From an uncultured Gammaproteobacteria bacterium (GTDB lineage Bacteria > Pseudomonadota > Gammaproteobacteria > PS1 > Pseudothioglobaceae): DNA of 45,691 nucleotides. The notes beneath the pieces are model-generated. The model searched no databases. It was given only the letters and a program-made list of their open reading frames with translations, and had not been told where the DNA came from. The DNA lies in contig CALBNC010000115.1 in NCBI GenBank assembly GCA_937896195.1, forward strand, positions 1 through 45,691, written 5' to 3'. Positions 1 through 9,969 of this stretch are shown piece after piece (position 1 is the first letter of the stretch; every line of letters begins with the position of its first letter). Position numbers and translations under genes: made by a program.

Positions 1-21
1 AAAACAACCCTGCTTTAAAGG

Positions 22-1059
22 CTAGACAATAGGCAGTAGTGTTTTCCCGATAAAATGCGGCCATTCATAGCGAATTGGGTAGTTTCTACGATAATATTCA
101 AAATTTTCGATATTTTTAATCGCAACTGTATCTTGCTTAAAGTCGTAAATTTCATTGAGAGAGTCAAGTAAATTATCACTTTTTAACTCCAAAATACCAG
201 GATTTATCAAATTTTTGACACTTTCTCGTTGTTTTTCGCTAAAAAATTCACATAAAGCCTCATAAACCATAAAACTACCCATAAATTTGGCATCAACTGA
301 GTGACCTGCGATATGAGGTGAGGCTAAATAGGCACTATTTTGCAAGTTTTTATTGATATTTGGCTCATTTTCCCAACAATCGATCACATTTTCGAGCGTT
401 TGCGTTTTTTCCCAAATTTTTTCATCAATCACACCGCCACGCGCGGCGTTAAAAAGAATGGTATTTGCACTAATATTATGAAAATTATGCTTATTTAATA
501 GATTAAATGAAGGAAATTCACCATTAAACGTTAATGGCGTATGAAAAGTCACGATATCAGCACTTAAAGCTGTATCTAAATCTACAAAATTAGGTAATTC
601 TTCATTTTTTTGTCTTATTGGGTCGTTTAATAACGTTTTAATGCCTAATAACTCTGCTTTAGCAGCTAAACGAGAGCCAACATTGCCCACACCGATTATT
701 CCCAAAGTTTTTTGTTGATAATCAAACTTATGTTTATCTGCTAAGTTCACAATGGTGCTAATCACAAATTCAGCCACTGCCATTGAGTTGCACCCTTGTG
801 CTGAGAAAAATTCAATGTCATTATCTTTAAGATAATCTTGATCAACATGATCCAATCCAGCCACTGTTGAGCCTACAAATTTAATTGAGCTACCTTCAAG
901 CAATGCTTGGTTAACTTTTGTGCGTGAACGTACGATTAATATGTCACAATCTTTCACAGAATCAGCGTTAATGTCTCGGCCAGCCATAGTGACTACATCG
1001 CCAAATTGTGAGAATATTTCGCTATATGCATAGCAGGCATCATCAATAATAAGTTTCAT
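22..1059 (-). CDS. pdxB: Erythronate-4-phosphate dehydrogenase
   Basis: 345 aa ORF; D-isomer 2-hydroxyacid dehydrogenase fold with [16 protein letters not shown] motif, RSRTKVN and SPHIAGHS motifs typical of PdxB. Confidence 0.9.
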   Translation of the reverse strand: MKLIIDDACYAYSEIFSQFGDVVTMAGRDINADSVKDCDILIVRSRTKVNQALLEGSSIKFVGSTVAGLDHVDQDYLKDNDIEFFSAQGCNSMAVAEFVISTIVNLADKHKFDYQQKTLGIIGVGNVGSRLAAKAELLGIKTLLNDPIRQKNEELPNFVDLDTALSADIVTFHTPLTFNGEFPSFNLLNKHNFHNISANTILFNAARGGVIDEKIWEKTQTLENVIDCWENEPNINKNLQNSAYLASPHIAGHSVDAKFMGSFMVYEALCEFFSEKQRESVKNLINPGILELKSDNLLDSLNEIYDFKQDTVAIKNIENFEYYRRNYPIRYEWPHFIGKTLLPIV

Positions 1060-1061
1060 GG

Positions 1062-1730
1062 TTACCAGTTAATTTGTTTTAAGTTATGCATTTTAAGATA
1101 CTCGTTAGTCTTGGAGAAATGTTTACAGCCAAAAAAACCTTTATAAGCTGAAAAAGGGGAAGGATGCGATGCGCTCAATACTAAGTGTTTAGCCGGATCA
1201 ATTAACTCTGCTTTTTTATGGGCATGCGCTCCCCAAAGTAAAAACACTAAGTTTTGTTTACGCTCACTAAGTAGAAGAATAACTGATTCTGTAAATTCAA
1301 CCCAAGGTGTTTTGGAGTGTGATGCTGGTGAGTTTTTTTCGACCGTGAGCGCGCTATTTAGAAGTAATACACCTTGAGACGCCCAGCGCTCTAAATTGCC
1401 ACTAGCATTTGGGGTAATACCTAAATCTAACTCCAACTCTTTGTAAATATTGATCAGTGAAGGTGGTGTTTTGATACCGTCGGGCACAGAAAAACTCAAC
1501 CCATGTGCTTGGCCTACATTGTGATAAGGGTCTTGACCTAAGATAACGACCTGGGTATTTTCAAAACTACTAAGTTCAAAAGCTTTAAAGCGATCGCTTT
1601 CAGGAGGAAGAATAATTTTTCGTTGAGATTTTTGATACTCAAAAAAATCGCACAATTGCTGATAAGAATCGCGCTGAAATAATGGCCCAAGATGCTCAGA
1701 CCAGTCGTTATTTATAATCCTGCCCACCAT
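1062..1730 (-). CDS. ung: Uracil-DNA glycosylase (family 1)
   Basis: 222 aa ORF with [21 protein letters not shown] and [10 protein letters not shown] motifs. Confidence 0.95.
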   Translation of the reverse strand: MVGRIINNDWSEHLGPLFQRDSYQQLCDFFEYQKSQRKIILPPESDRFKAFELSSFENTQVVILGQDPYHNVGQAHGLSFSVPDGIKTPPSLINIYKELELDLGITPNASGNLERWASQGVLLLNSALTVEKNSPASHSKTPWVEFTESVILLLSERKQNLVFLLWGAHAHKKAELIDPAKHLVLSASHPSPFSAYKGFFGCKHFSKTNEYLKMHNLKQINW

Positions 1731-2212
1731 AATCTAAAGCGATAGCCCAGTGTGGTAACGTAACCCACTTCGGTAAATTGAATTTGACCTTTGGTATTAA
1801 CAAAGAAACTGCTTGGCGTGCCTTTAACGCCAAATAACTTTGCAATAGAGCCAGATTGGTCGTTAATAATATTATCAGGTTTCATGTTATTTTCTTCAGC
1901 ATACGCATAAATTTCAAGATCACTGCCCGACTGGATGGCAATATTAAGCACCTTGTAGTCTTCTGATATAGCTTGAATGTTGTCATTTTCAAGATTGCAA
2001 ACAGGACACCAAGTTGCCCAAAAATGAATGAGAGAACCTTTATCTGGCATTGGGTTGGAATTCATAACTTCGCCACTAAGTGTCTGCGAGCTGAAACTTG
2101 GTACAAGGCCTATTGTTAAATCTTGTTGTTGATAAACGCGAATAATAAAAATGGCTAAAATAACCATCATAAATTGCATGATAGTTTTTCGATTTGGTCG
2201 TTTAATTTTCAT
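1712..2212 (-). CDS. TlpA-like membrane-anchored thioredoxin-fold protein
   Basis: 166 aa; N-terminal TM, WATWCPVC active site, VKGTPSSFFV cis-Pro motif. Confidence 0.85.
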   Translation of the reverse strand: MKIKRPNRKTIMQFMMVILAIFIIRVYQQQDLTIGLVPSFSSQTLSGEVMNSNPMPDKGSLIHFWATWCPVCNLENDNIQAISEDYKVLNIAIQSGSDLEIYAYAEENNMKPDNIINDQSGSIAKLFGVKGTPSSFFVNTKGQIQFTEVGYVTTLGYRFRLWWAGL

Positions 2213-2239
2213 ATTTGATATTATATCTTAAGGATGGTT

Positions 2240-2890
2240 ATGACTGATTGGATACAGCGCTGGAAGGATAATAAAATTGGTTGGCATCGAGATGATCCTA
2301 ATTCTAAATTAATTGAATTTGTGAGTTGTCTTCAATTAAACACTGGCGATACGGTCTTTGTGCCATTATGTGGCAAAAGTAAAGATATGATCTACCTAGC
2401 TCAACAAGGCTACAAAGTGATTGGTGTTGAGCTAAGCGCTTTGGCTGCCGAGCAGTTTTTTACTGACAATAAAATAGCGTATCAAGTGAGTCAAGAAGAA
2501 GACTTTAAGATTTATGCATCTGAAAATATTACTATTTATTCTGGTGATTTTTTTAAATTAACTAGGCAGCATCTGGTTATTGTTGAAGCCGTTTATGATA
2601 GAGCTGCTTTAATAGCATTACCAGCGGGGTTAAGGGTGAAATATGCACAACACTTATACTCTATAATAGTCAAAGGTTGCCGGATATTATTGTTAACTTT
2701 AAATTATCCGCAATCAAAAATAAGTGGCCCGCCTTATGCAGTAAATAAGGATGAAGTGGCGTCACTTTATAATGATGGGTTTGAGTGTCAACTATTACAA
2801 TGTTTTAATGACATAAAAAATGAACCCAAGTTTCAGCGTGAAAACGTTGATTTTATTGAAAAAGCAACTTATTGTTTGCGTAAATATTAA
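2240..2890 (+). CDS. tpm: Thiopurine S-methyltransferase family protein
   Basis: MTDWIQRWKDNKIGWH and VFVPLCGKSKDM motifs; the second ATG (2240) is better placed relative to AAGGA than the ORF-track start at 2234. Confidence 0.85.
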   Translation: MTDWIQRWKDNKIGWHRDDPNSKLIEFVSCLQLNTGDTVFVPLCGKSKDMIYLAQQGYKVIGVELSALAAEQFFTDNKIAYQVSQEEDFKIYASENITIYSGDFFKLTRQHLVIVEAVYDRAALIALPAGLRVKYAQHLYSIIVKGCRILLLTLNYPQSKISGPPYAVNKDEVASLYNDGFECQLLQCFNDIKNEPKFQRENVDFIEKATYCLRKY

Positions 2891-2900
2891 AAGGAAAAAA

Positions 2901-3242
2901 ATGGCTAAGAAAATAAAAGGTGTAGTGTCACAATTTGGTACTAAAGGATATGGTTTTATTACAGGTGACGATGATGAAAAATATTTTGTTCATCAAAAAA
3001 ATATCTTTAATAAGTCACGCTTAAAGGCAGGAACAAGAGTTATATTTAGTGCGCAAGAATCTGAAAAAGGTTTGGTAGCAAGTGATGTAGATCTTGAAGA
3101 TGGCGCGAAAATGGCAAGGATAAAATCTGGAAAAACTTCTTCTGGCTTATCAAATGGCACCATTAAAATTGCATTTGCAATATTATTTATCGCTCAAGCG
3201 GCTATGATTTACCAAGTATTTTTTGTAAGTGTTGCTGGTTAA
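2901..3242 (+). CDS. Cold-shock-domain protein with C-terminal transmembrane helix
   Basis: Start corrected from 2820 to the ATG at 2901 preceded by AAGGA; CSD signature GTKGYGFITGDDDEKYFVH; C-terminal hydrophobic helix IKIAFAILFIAQAAMIYQVFFV. Confidence 0.8.
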   Translation: MAKKIKGVVSQFGTKGYGFITGDDDEKYFVHQKNIFNKSRLKAGTRVIFSAQESEKGLVASDVDLEDGAKMARIKSGKTSSGLSNGTIKIAFAILFIAQAAMIYQVFFVSVAG

Positions 3243-3848
3243 ATGAAAAAGATTTTTCTATTGGCGTTCTTGTCACTTTCTTTAGGGGGTTGTCTTTCAA
3301 CACCTGCGGTGAGAGTGAATAATATTTGCTCGTTAATGGATGAAGAAGTCAGTTGGTATCGTTCTGTTAAGGCGGCTGAGAAAAAATACGGTACACCTGT
3401 TCACGTCTCTTTGGCGATTATGTATCAAGAATCTCATTTTGCTTCGGATGCCAAGCCACCTAGAGAAAAATTGTTTGGCGTCGTGCCATGGTTTAGACCG
3501 ACAACGGCTTTCGGCTTTGCTCAAGTAACTGATGATACTTGGGAATGGTATCAGCTAAAAACAGGTAATCATAGTGCAGATCGCGATGATTTTGACGATG
3601 CGGCGGATTTTGTAGGTTGGTATATTGTGCAATCGTCAAAACGTTTTGGTATTGCTAAATCTGATACCTATAATCAATATTTGGCGTATCACGAAGGTCA
3701 TGGCGGTTTTAAGAGTAAGACTTACAACAAAAAGCCTTGGCTGAAAAAAGTAGCTCAAAAAGTTGACGACAATGCACAACGCTATAAGCGTCAACTTAAG
3801 CAGTGCTCATCTGAGCTAAATAGCAATAGTATTTGGAGTTTATTTTAA
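3243..3848 (+). CDS. Lipoprotein with lytic transglycosylase (SLT-like) domain
   Basis: Lipobox LSLGGC; SLAIMYQESHF and GFAQVTDDTW SLT-like motifs. Confidence 0.75.
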   Translation: MKKIFLLAFLSLSLGGCLSTPAVRVNNICSLMDEEVSWYRSVKAAEKKYGTPVHVSLAIMYQESHFASDAKPPREKLFGVVPWFRPTTAFGFAQVTDDTWEWYQLKTGNHSADRDDFDDAADFVGWYIVQSSKRFGIAKSDTYNQYLAYHEGHGGFKSKTYNKKPWLKKVAQKVDDNAQRYKRQLKQCSSELNSNSIWSLF

Positions 3849-4150
3849 TGCCTAGTTGGTATAAGGCACTTAATCAAGCGCCTAAAGAAGGCACCATGGT
3901 TAAGGTACAAGTAAACAATCAAAAACTATTTGTTACCTTGAATAATGGGCAATTGTATTGTGCACAAGATCGATGTCCTCATGAAGATATTGAGCTAACA
4001 TTAGGCTGTCTTAAGGGTAATCGTGTTAAGTGTTCGTTGCACGGATTTAGCTTTGATTTAGCCACTGGTGATAGCTCAGAGCAAGATGTGGATAACCTGC
4101 AAACTTACGCAGTCAAGCAAGAAAATAACGAAATTTATATAGAGGTTTAA
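3848..4150 (+). CDS. Rieske [2Fe-2S] ferredoxin-like protein
   Basis: CPH-x15-CSLHG Rieske motif; start corrected to ATG 3848 (TAATG overlap with upstream stop). Confidence 0.85.
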   Translation: MPSWYKALNQAPKEGTMVKVQVNNQKLFVTLNNGQLYCAQDRCPHEDIELTLGCLKGNRVKCSLHGFSFDLATGDSSEQDVDNLQTYAVKQENNEIYIEV

Positions 4151-4152
4151 TC

Positions 4153-5223
4153 ATGAGTAATGACTCTAAAGCATTAATGAAATCCATTATTCAACGTGTG
4201 GCAACTGGCCCGGATTTGAGTAAGGATATTGATTTTGAAGAAGCTAAAAATGGAATGCAAGCCATTTTGCGTGGTGAGATTGATGATGTTCAATCAGCTA
4301 TTTTCTTAATTGCTTTGCGTATGAAGCGCGAAACAATGGAAGAAAACCAAGGAATTTTAGCAGCAATTCTAGCAGAAAGCGATCAGCAATCTGTTGATGT
4401 GGATCAGTTGGTAGACTTAGGTGATCCATATAGTGGCTACAATCGCTCTATTCCTATTTCATCTTTTTTACCCCCTGTTTTGGCCGAGTTAGGCTTGCCT
4501 ACTGTTATCCACAGTCTGGATGCGCTTAGCCCTAAATTTGGCTTAACACATCGACATATTGTTCAAGCTTTAGGCTTAAGTGTTGATCATTCAACTGCTG
4601 ATGCTAAAGCTCGATTAGAAGATGCTTCAATAGGTTGGAGTTATATTGACCAAGCAAGTTATTGCGAGGGTTTACATAATATGGTTGGACTACGTGATCG
4701 AGTTATTAAGCGAACTGTTATTAATACAGTAGAGACGCTAATCGGCCCATTGCGCGGCAGAAAAACACACTCTATTTTGGGTTATGTGCACAAGCCTTAT
4801 CCGCCAATTTATGCCGAATTAGTTAAATCTTCTGGCATGGATAGTGCTTTGTTAATCCGTGGCGTTGAAGGCGGCGTTATTCCATCTCTTCGTCAAAAAG
4901 GCTTAATGGTTTCTTATGAAGGTAATATCGAAAAAGATCGGGTAGATATTGAGCCTGCATCTCTAGGCATTGATCAAGATATGAGAGCGATTTCATTTCC
5001 AGCTGAAATGGATGTACATAAAGATATCCCAGCATTGGCACAATATACGGTGAAGCTAGGAAAAGCAGCTTTAGCAGGAGAAAAAGGTATGTTCTATGAT
5101 GGATTAGTGCTTAGTGCATCACTTGTACTTTGGCATACTAAAAAAGCTCAAACATTACCTGAAGCAGCAGAGATGGTTAGAATCGTTCTAGATTCAAAGA
5201 AAGCTCTGGATCGTTTGCGATAA
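4153..5223 (+). CDS. TrpD2/YbiB-like glycosyltransferase family protein (anthranilate phosphoribosyltransferase-like)
   Basis: 356 aa; GPDLSKDIDFEEAKNGMQAILRGEIDDVQSAIFLIALRMK matches the TrpD N-terminal domain; large C-terminal domain. No other trp genes nearby. Confidence 0.7.
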   Translation: MSNDSKALMKSIIQRVATGPDLSKDIDFEEAKNGMQAILRGEIDDVQSAIFLIALRMKRETMEENQGILAAILAESDQQSVDVDQLVDLGDPYSGYNRSIPISSFLPPVLAELGLPTVIHSLDALSPKFGLTHRHIVQALGLSVDHSTADAKARLEDASIGWSYIDQASYCEGLHNMVGLRDRVIKRTVINTVETLIGPLRGRKTHSILGYVHKPYPPIYAELVKSSGMDSALLIRGVEGGVIPSLRQKGLMVSYEGNIEKDRVDIEPASLGIDQDMRAISFPAEMDVHKDIPALAQYTVKLGKAALAGEKGMFYDGLVLSASLVLWHTKKAQTLPEAAEMVRIVLDSKKALDRLR

Positions 5224-5266
5224 AAATCTCAAGTTAGTTGTTTAAAATTTGATATATCTAAAATCT

Positions 5267-5294
5267 AAAAAAAAGCCGCTTAGCGGATTTTTTT
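5267..5294 (+). terminator. Rho-independent terminator after TrpD2-like gene
   Basis: AAAAAAAAG-CCGC-TTA-GCGG-ATTTTTTT. Confidence 0.8.
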
Positions 5295-5448
5295 GTTATG
5301 AATTTTTTTTAATTATATCTATTTTAAAGTTAACCTTATAATTTGGATACTTTGATCGTATCATTATATGAAAAAAACAGAAAAAATAATAGATTAAAGA
5401 GAACTTTTCAGGAGTAGTATGCTGAATAAACATTCGAGGGATTGAGCG

Positions 5449-6948
5449 GTGCCAACTACATCAGAATTAATTTTTAATTTAATGCCAACTTTGTTTGTTT
5501 GGTTATTAGGAATTGTATTTGCTATCATCGTAGTAACCTTTGTATTTGACATTAGTCAAAGTAAGAATGCTATTTTAAGAAACTATCCTGTTGTTGGGCA
5601 TTTCCGCTATTTGTTTAGCAATTTAGGAGAGTTTTTTCGTCAATATTTCTTTGCGATGGACCGTGAAGAGATGCCATTTAATCGAGCTGAGCGTCAGTGG
5701 GTTCATCGAGCCTCAAGTGATAAAGATAATACGATTGCCTTTGGATCTACTAAAAATCTCAATATACCAGGTTCAATTATTTTCATTAATTGCCCATTTC
5801 CAATGTTGGATAGTGACGCCGTTCAAACTAGAGCTGTAACAATTGGCGAAGGTTATAGCAAGCATCCTTATAAAGCTAGTTCAATCTTCAATATCTCAGG
5901 CATGAGCTATGGCGCTATTTCTAAACCTGCAGTGTTGGCATTGTCTGGCGGTGCAAAAAAAGCAGATTGCTGGATGAATACAGGTGAGGGTGGGTTAAGC
6001 CCTTACCATCTTAAAGGCGGTGCAGATTTAGTGTTTCAAATTGGCACTGCTAAATATGGCGTAAGAAACGATGATGGTAGTTTGAGTGATCAAAAATTAG
6101 CTGATATCGCTCAACATGATCAAGTAAAAATGTTTGAAATTAAAATATCACAAGGGGCTAAGCCAGGAAAAGGTGGAATTTTGCCAGGTATTAAGGTTAA
6201 CACTGAAATTTCAAAAATTCGAGGCATACCAAAAGGTATAGATTCTATTTCTCCTAATCGCCATATTGAAGTATCAAGCTCCAGTGAGCTACTAGATATG
6301 ATTAATCATGTTCGAGATATTACTGAACGGCCTGTTGGGTTTAAAACAGTTATTGGTCACATAAGATTTCTAGAGGATTTATTGGATGAAGTTAATAAGC
6401 GTGGTGTAGAGTCAGCACCTGATTTTATTACTATTGATGGTGGCGATGGTGGCACGGGTGCAGCACCTATGGCATTAATGGATAATGTAGGTTTACCTTT
6501 AAGAGAAGCCTTACCTTTAGTTGTTGACACAATTTTAAAACATGGGTTGGAAGATAGAATTAAATTGATTGCTTCTGGCAAGATGATTACCCCTGCAGAT
6601 GTTGCTTGGGCAATATGTGCTGGTGCTGATTTTGTGACGTCAGCGCGTGGTTTTATGTTTGCTATTGGTTGCGTTCAATCACTCAAGTGTAATAAAAATA
6701 CTTGTCCAACAGGTATTACTACACATAATAAACGCCTACAAAAAGGGCTAGATCCCGAGAATAAATCAGTTAAAGTTGCCAATTATGTAATGAATATGAC
6801 AAAAACAGTAGAAATGATCGCACACTCGTGCGGAGTTAAAGAGGTGCATCTCTTAAATCGAACGCATGTTAGAATTGTACAGCCTGATGGCAAGTCAATC
6901 CCTATGAACGAATTATATCCACTATGTACTGAAGGAGAGAACGAATGA
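5449..6948 (+). CDS. Membrane-anchored FMN-binding glutamate synthase-domain protein
   Basis: GTG start; N-terminal TM; GltB-like FMN domain (TIDGGDGGTGAAPMALMDNVGLPL) and 3Fe-4S motif CVQSLKCNKNTCPTG. Confidence 0.85.
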   Translation: MPTTSELIFNLMPTLFVWLLGIVFAIIVVTFVFDISQSKNAILRNYPVVGHFRYLFSNLGEFFRQYFFAMDREEMPFNRAERQWVHRASSDKDNTIAFGSTKNLNIPGSIIFINCPFPMLDSDAVQTRAVTIGEGYSKHPYKASSIFNISGMSYGAISKPAVLALSGGAKKADCWMNTGEGGLSPYHLKGGADLVFQIGTAKYGVRNDDGSLSDQKLADIAQHDQVKMFEIKISQGAKPGKGGILPGIKVNTEISKIRGIPKGIDSISPNRHIEVSSSSELLDMINHVRDITERPVGFKTVIGHIRFLEDLLDEVNKRGVESAPDFITIDGGDGGTGAAPMALMDNVGLPLREALPLVVDTILKHGLEDRIKLIASGKMITPADVAWAICAGADFVTSARGFMFAIGCVQSLKCNKNTCPTGITTHNKRLQKGLDPENKSVKVANYVMNMTKTVEMIAHSCGVKEVHLLNRTHVRIVQPDGKSIPMNELYPLCTEGENE

Positions 6949-8582
6949 AAGCGTCAGACCTATTTATAAAAGCGTTAGAGAATGAAGGGGTAGAGTATAT
7001 TTTTGGCATTCCTGGTGAGGAAAATCTAGATTTCCTAGACTCGTTACGTGACTCAAAAATTAAGTTTATCTTAACGCGCCATGAGCAAGCAGCAGCTTTT
7101 ATGGCGGCTACTTATGGCCGTCTAACTGGTAGGGCTGGTGTATGTTTAGCGACTTTAGGTCCAGGCGCAACTAATTTAGTAACCGCTATTGCTTATGCAC
7201 AACTTGGTGGTATGCCATTAGTGGTAATTACAGGGCAAAAACCAATTAAAGAAAGTTTACAAGGGAAATTCCAAATCCTAGATATTGTTAGAATGATGGA
7301 GCCCTTGGTTAAAGATTCTGACCAGATTGTTTATGGAAGGCAAATTCCTTCATTGGTACGTGGTGCATTTCGTATTGCAGAAGAGGAGCGTCCGGGTGCT
7401 GTGCATCTAGAATTACCAGAAGACATTGCCAGAGAAGAAGTGGCAGATGACAGTGTCTTTCCTAGGCAAACGATCCACCGGGTATTCGCCAGTGAGCGCG
7501 CAATTGAAAAAGCAGTTGAAGCTATAAAGGCTGCTAAAAGACCTTTATTATTGGTGGGTGCAGGCGCCAATCGTAAGCGCATTAGACAGCCATTGTCTGA
7601 CTTTGTTCAAAAGACAGGTATTATGTTTTTTAATACTCAAATGGGTAAAGGTGTATTGAGTGGCGATGATGCTAATTTTATTGGAACCGCAGCATTTTCT
7701 TCGAATGACTATGTGCATGAAGCTATTAAGAAAGCAGATTTAATCATTAATGTGGGTCATGATATTATTGAAAAGCCACCATTTATCATGAAAGGCAATG
7801 AGCAAAAAGTGATTCACGTTAACTTTCATTCGGCACAAATTAAAGATATTTATTATCCACAGGTTGAGGTGGTTGGTGATATCTCCAATTCAATGGACCG
7901 AATCAATGAGGCTCTAAACGAATGTTATGCTTGTAATCGAGAATGGATAGAGCCGACTCGTGAAAAAATTCGAAATGCTATTCATTCTTTGGATGATGAC
8001 GCATCTTTTCCAATGTTGCCACAACGTGTAGTGGCAGATGTTAGGAAGGTGCTTAAAGATGATGGCATTGTGACATTGGATAATGGCATGTTTAAACTTT
8101 GGTTTGCCAGACATTATCATACGCATCAACCTAATACATTATTGCTGGATAATGCTTTAGCAACTATGGGTGCTGGCTTGCCATCTGCAATAGCGTGTGC
8201 GTTGATGTATCCAGAGCGTCAAGTAGTGGCGGTGTGCGGGGATGGTGGCTTTATGATGAACTCCCAAGAGCTGGAAACAGCCGTAAGACTAAAACTTAAT
8301 TTGATCACAATCATTTTTAATGATAGTGGTTATGGCATGATTAAATGGAAGCAAGCTGCTCAAGATCTTCCTGATTTTGCTCTTGATTTTAACAATCCAG
8401 ATTTTGTTATGTATGCAAATAGCTATGGCGCTACTGGGCATAGAATCACCTCTAGTGAAGAGCTTATTCCTACTATGGAAAAAGCATTTGCTGATGGTGG
8501 CGTGCATGTGATTGATTTACCGATTGATTACTCTCAAAATACCAAAACTCTATTGGATGATTTGAAACAATTTCAAAACTAG
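6945..8582 (+). CDS. Thiamine-diphosphate-dependent enzyme, acetolactate synthase large-subunit-like
   Basis: GIPGEENLDF, RHEQAAAFMA, TPP motif GDGGFMMNSQELETAVRLKLNLITIIFNDSGYGM; ATGA overlap with upstream gene. Confidence 0.85.
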   Translation: MKASDLFIKALENEGVEYIFGIPGEENLDFLDSLRDSKIKFILTRHEQAAAFMAATYGRLTGRAGVCLATLGPGATNLVTAIAYAQLGGMPLVVITGQKPIKESLQGKFQILDIVRMMEPLVKDSDQIVYGRQIPSLVRGAFRIAEEERPGAVHLELPEDIAREEVADDSVFPRQTIHRVFASERAIEKAVEAIKAAKRPLLLVGAGANRKRIRQPLSDFVQKTGIMFFNTQMGKGVLSGDDANFIGTAAFSSNDYVHEAIKKADLIINVGHDIIEKPPFIMKGNEQKVIHVNFHSAQIKDIYYPQVEVVGDISNSMDRINEALNECYACNREWIEPTREKIRNAIHSLDDDASFPMLPQRVVADVRKVLKDDGIVTLDNGMFKLWFARHYHTHQPNTLLLDNALATMGAGLPSAIACALMYPERQVVAVCGDGGFMMNSQELETAVRLKLNLITIIFNDSGYGMIKWKQAAQDLPDFALDFNNPDFVMYANSYGATGHRITSSEELIPTMEKAFADGGVHVIDLPIDYSQNTKTLLDDLKQFQN

Positions 8583-8589
8583 GCTAAAT

Positions 8590-9969
8590 ATGTCAAATTT
8601 ATTACAGGTTAAGCAGGCTTATACAGGTGAAGTATTAAAAGAACTTCAAATGCATGATAGCAGCCAAGTAGATCAAATGCTGTCCAATGCGCAAAAGAAA
8701 CATCTTGAAGGCGCGTTGCCGATTTATGAGCGTATCAATATTCTAAGAAAGTTAGCAGATTTAGTGGCTAATGAGCATGAGCAGTTTTCAAAACTAATTG
8801 CCAATGAAGGTGGAAAGCCAATCCGTGATGCACGAGTTGAAGTTACACGTGCAGTTGGTGGTATTCATATTGCTATTACTGAAATTCAAAGTATTAAAGG
8901 TTTTGAGGTGCCGATGGATTTAAGTGCTGCAGGCGCTGGACGAAAAGCCTTTACAATTTTAGAACCTATTGGTGTAGTGGTAGCAGTGAGTGCTTTTAAT
9001 CATCCATTGAACCTAGCTATTCATCAGGTTATTCCTGCAGTGGCAGCAGGCTGTCCTGTAATTATCAAGCCAGCAGCGGTTACACCCTTGTCGACATTAC
9101 GACTAGCAGAACTTATTTTACAAGCTGGCCTGCCAGAGGGTTGGGTACAAGTTGCATTAACTAATAGAGAAAATTCTGAAAAATTAGTGACAGATTCACG
9201 TGTTGCTTTTTTTAGCTTTATTGGCTCTGCTAAAGTAGGCTGGTATCTTAAATCAAAACTTGCACCTGGTACTCGTTGCGCTTTAGAGCATGGCGGTTTA
9301 GCGCCACTTATTTTTGATCAGTGTTCAGATGAAGAGGCATTTGCTAATGGTGTTGTTAAAGCTAGTATGTATCACTCTGGACAAGTTTGTGTATCTGTTC
9401 AACGTGTTTATGTGCCGCAAATCCGAGCAATTGAACTAGCGCAAAAAATTGCCGATATCGCTTCTAAACAAGTAGTTGGCGATGCAATCAATGAGGATAG
9501 TGATTTAGGTCCTCTTATCCTACCTAAAGAGACAGACAGAATAGAATCTTGGGTTAATGAAGCAGTTCAGCAGGGTGCGCAAGTGATAACAGGTGGGAAG
9601 CGAATTAACGATGTAAGCTATGAACCGACTGTTTTACTTAATCCATCTAAAAAATCTAAAGTATCTACTAGTGAAATTTTTGGCCCTGTTGTTTGTGTAT
9701 ATGGCTATCAAGATATTGATGATGCAATTACAGATGCTAATAGCCTAGATGTCTCATTCCAGGCATCTGTGTTTAGTGATGATATATCTAAAGCAATGGA
9801 TATTGCTAAGAGGTTAGAGGCTTCAGCAGTTATGATTAATGATTACACAACTTTCAGAGTAGATTGGATGCCATTTGCAGGTCGCAAACATTCAGGCTAT
9901 GGAATCGGTGGTATTGGTTATAGCATGAAAGATATGCTTGAACATAAAATGCTGGTAATTAAAGGCTAG
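8590..9969 (+). CDS. NAD(P)-dependent aldehyde dehydrogenase
   Basis: 459 aa; AFNHPLNLAIHQVIPAVAAGCPVIIKPA, FSFIGSAKVG, GQVCVSVQRVYV catalytic Cys, EIFGPVV. Confidence 0.85.
   Translation: MSNLLQVKQAYTGEVLKELQMHDSSQVDQMLSNAQKKHLEGALPIYERINILRKLADLVANEHEQFSKLIANEGGKPIRDARVEVTRAVGGIHIAITEIQSIKGFEVPMDLSAAGAGRKAFTILEPIGVVVAVSAFNHPLNLAIHQVIPAVAAGCPVIIKPAAVTPLSTLRLAELILQAGLPEGWVQVALTNRENSEKLVTDSRVAFFSFIGSAKVGWYLKSKLAPGTRCALEHGGLAPLIFDQCSDEEAFANGVVKASMYHSGQVCVSVQRVYVPQIRAIELAQKIADIASKQVVGDAINEDSDLGPLILPKETDRIESWVNEAVQQGAQVITGGKRINDVSYEPTVLLNPSKKSKVSTSEIFGPVVCVYGYQDIDDAITDANSLDVSFQASVFSDDISKAMDIAKRLEASAVMINDYTTFRVDWMPFAGRKHSGYGIGGIGYSMKDMLEHKMLVIKG

Noticed and set aside
3333-3528. Overlapping short ORFs (both strands) inside the SLT lipoprotein gene
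   Set aside because: Fully contained in a well-supported CDS, with no RBS and no recognisable family.
6357-8507. Antisense ORFs across the GltB-like and ALS-like genes
   Set aside because: Low-complexity translations with no domain resemblance; the sense genes are intact.
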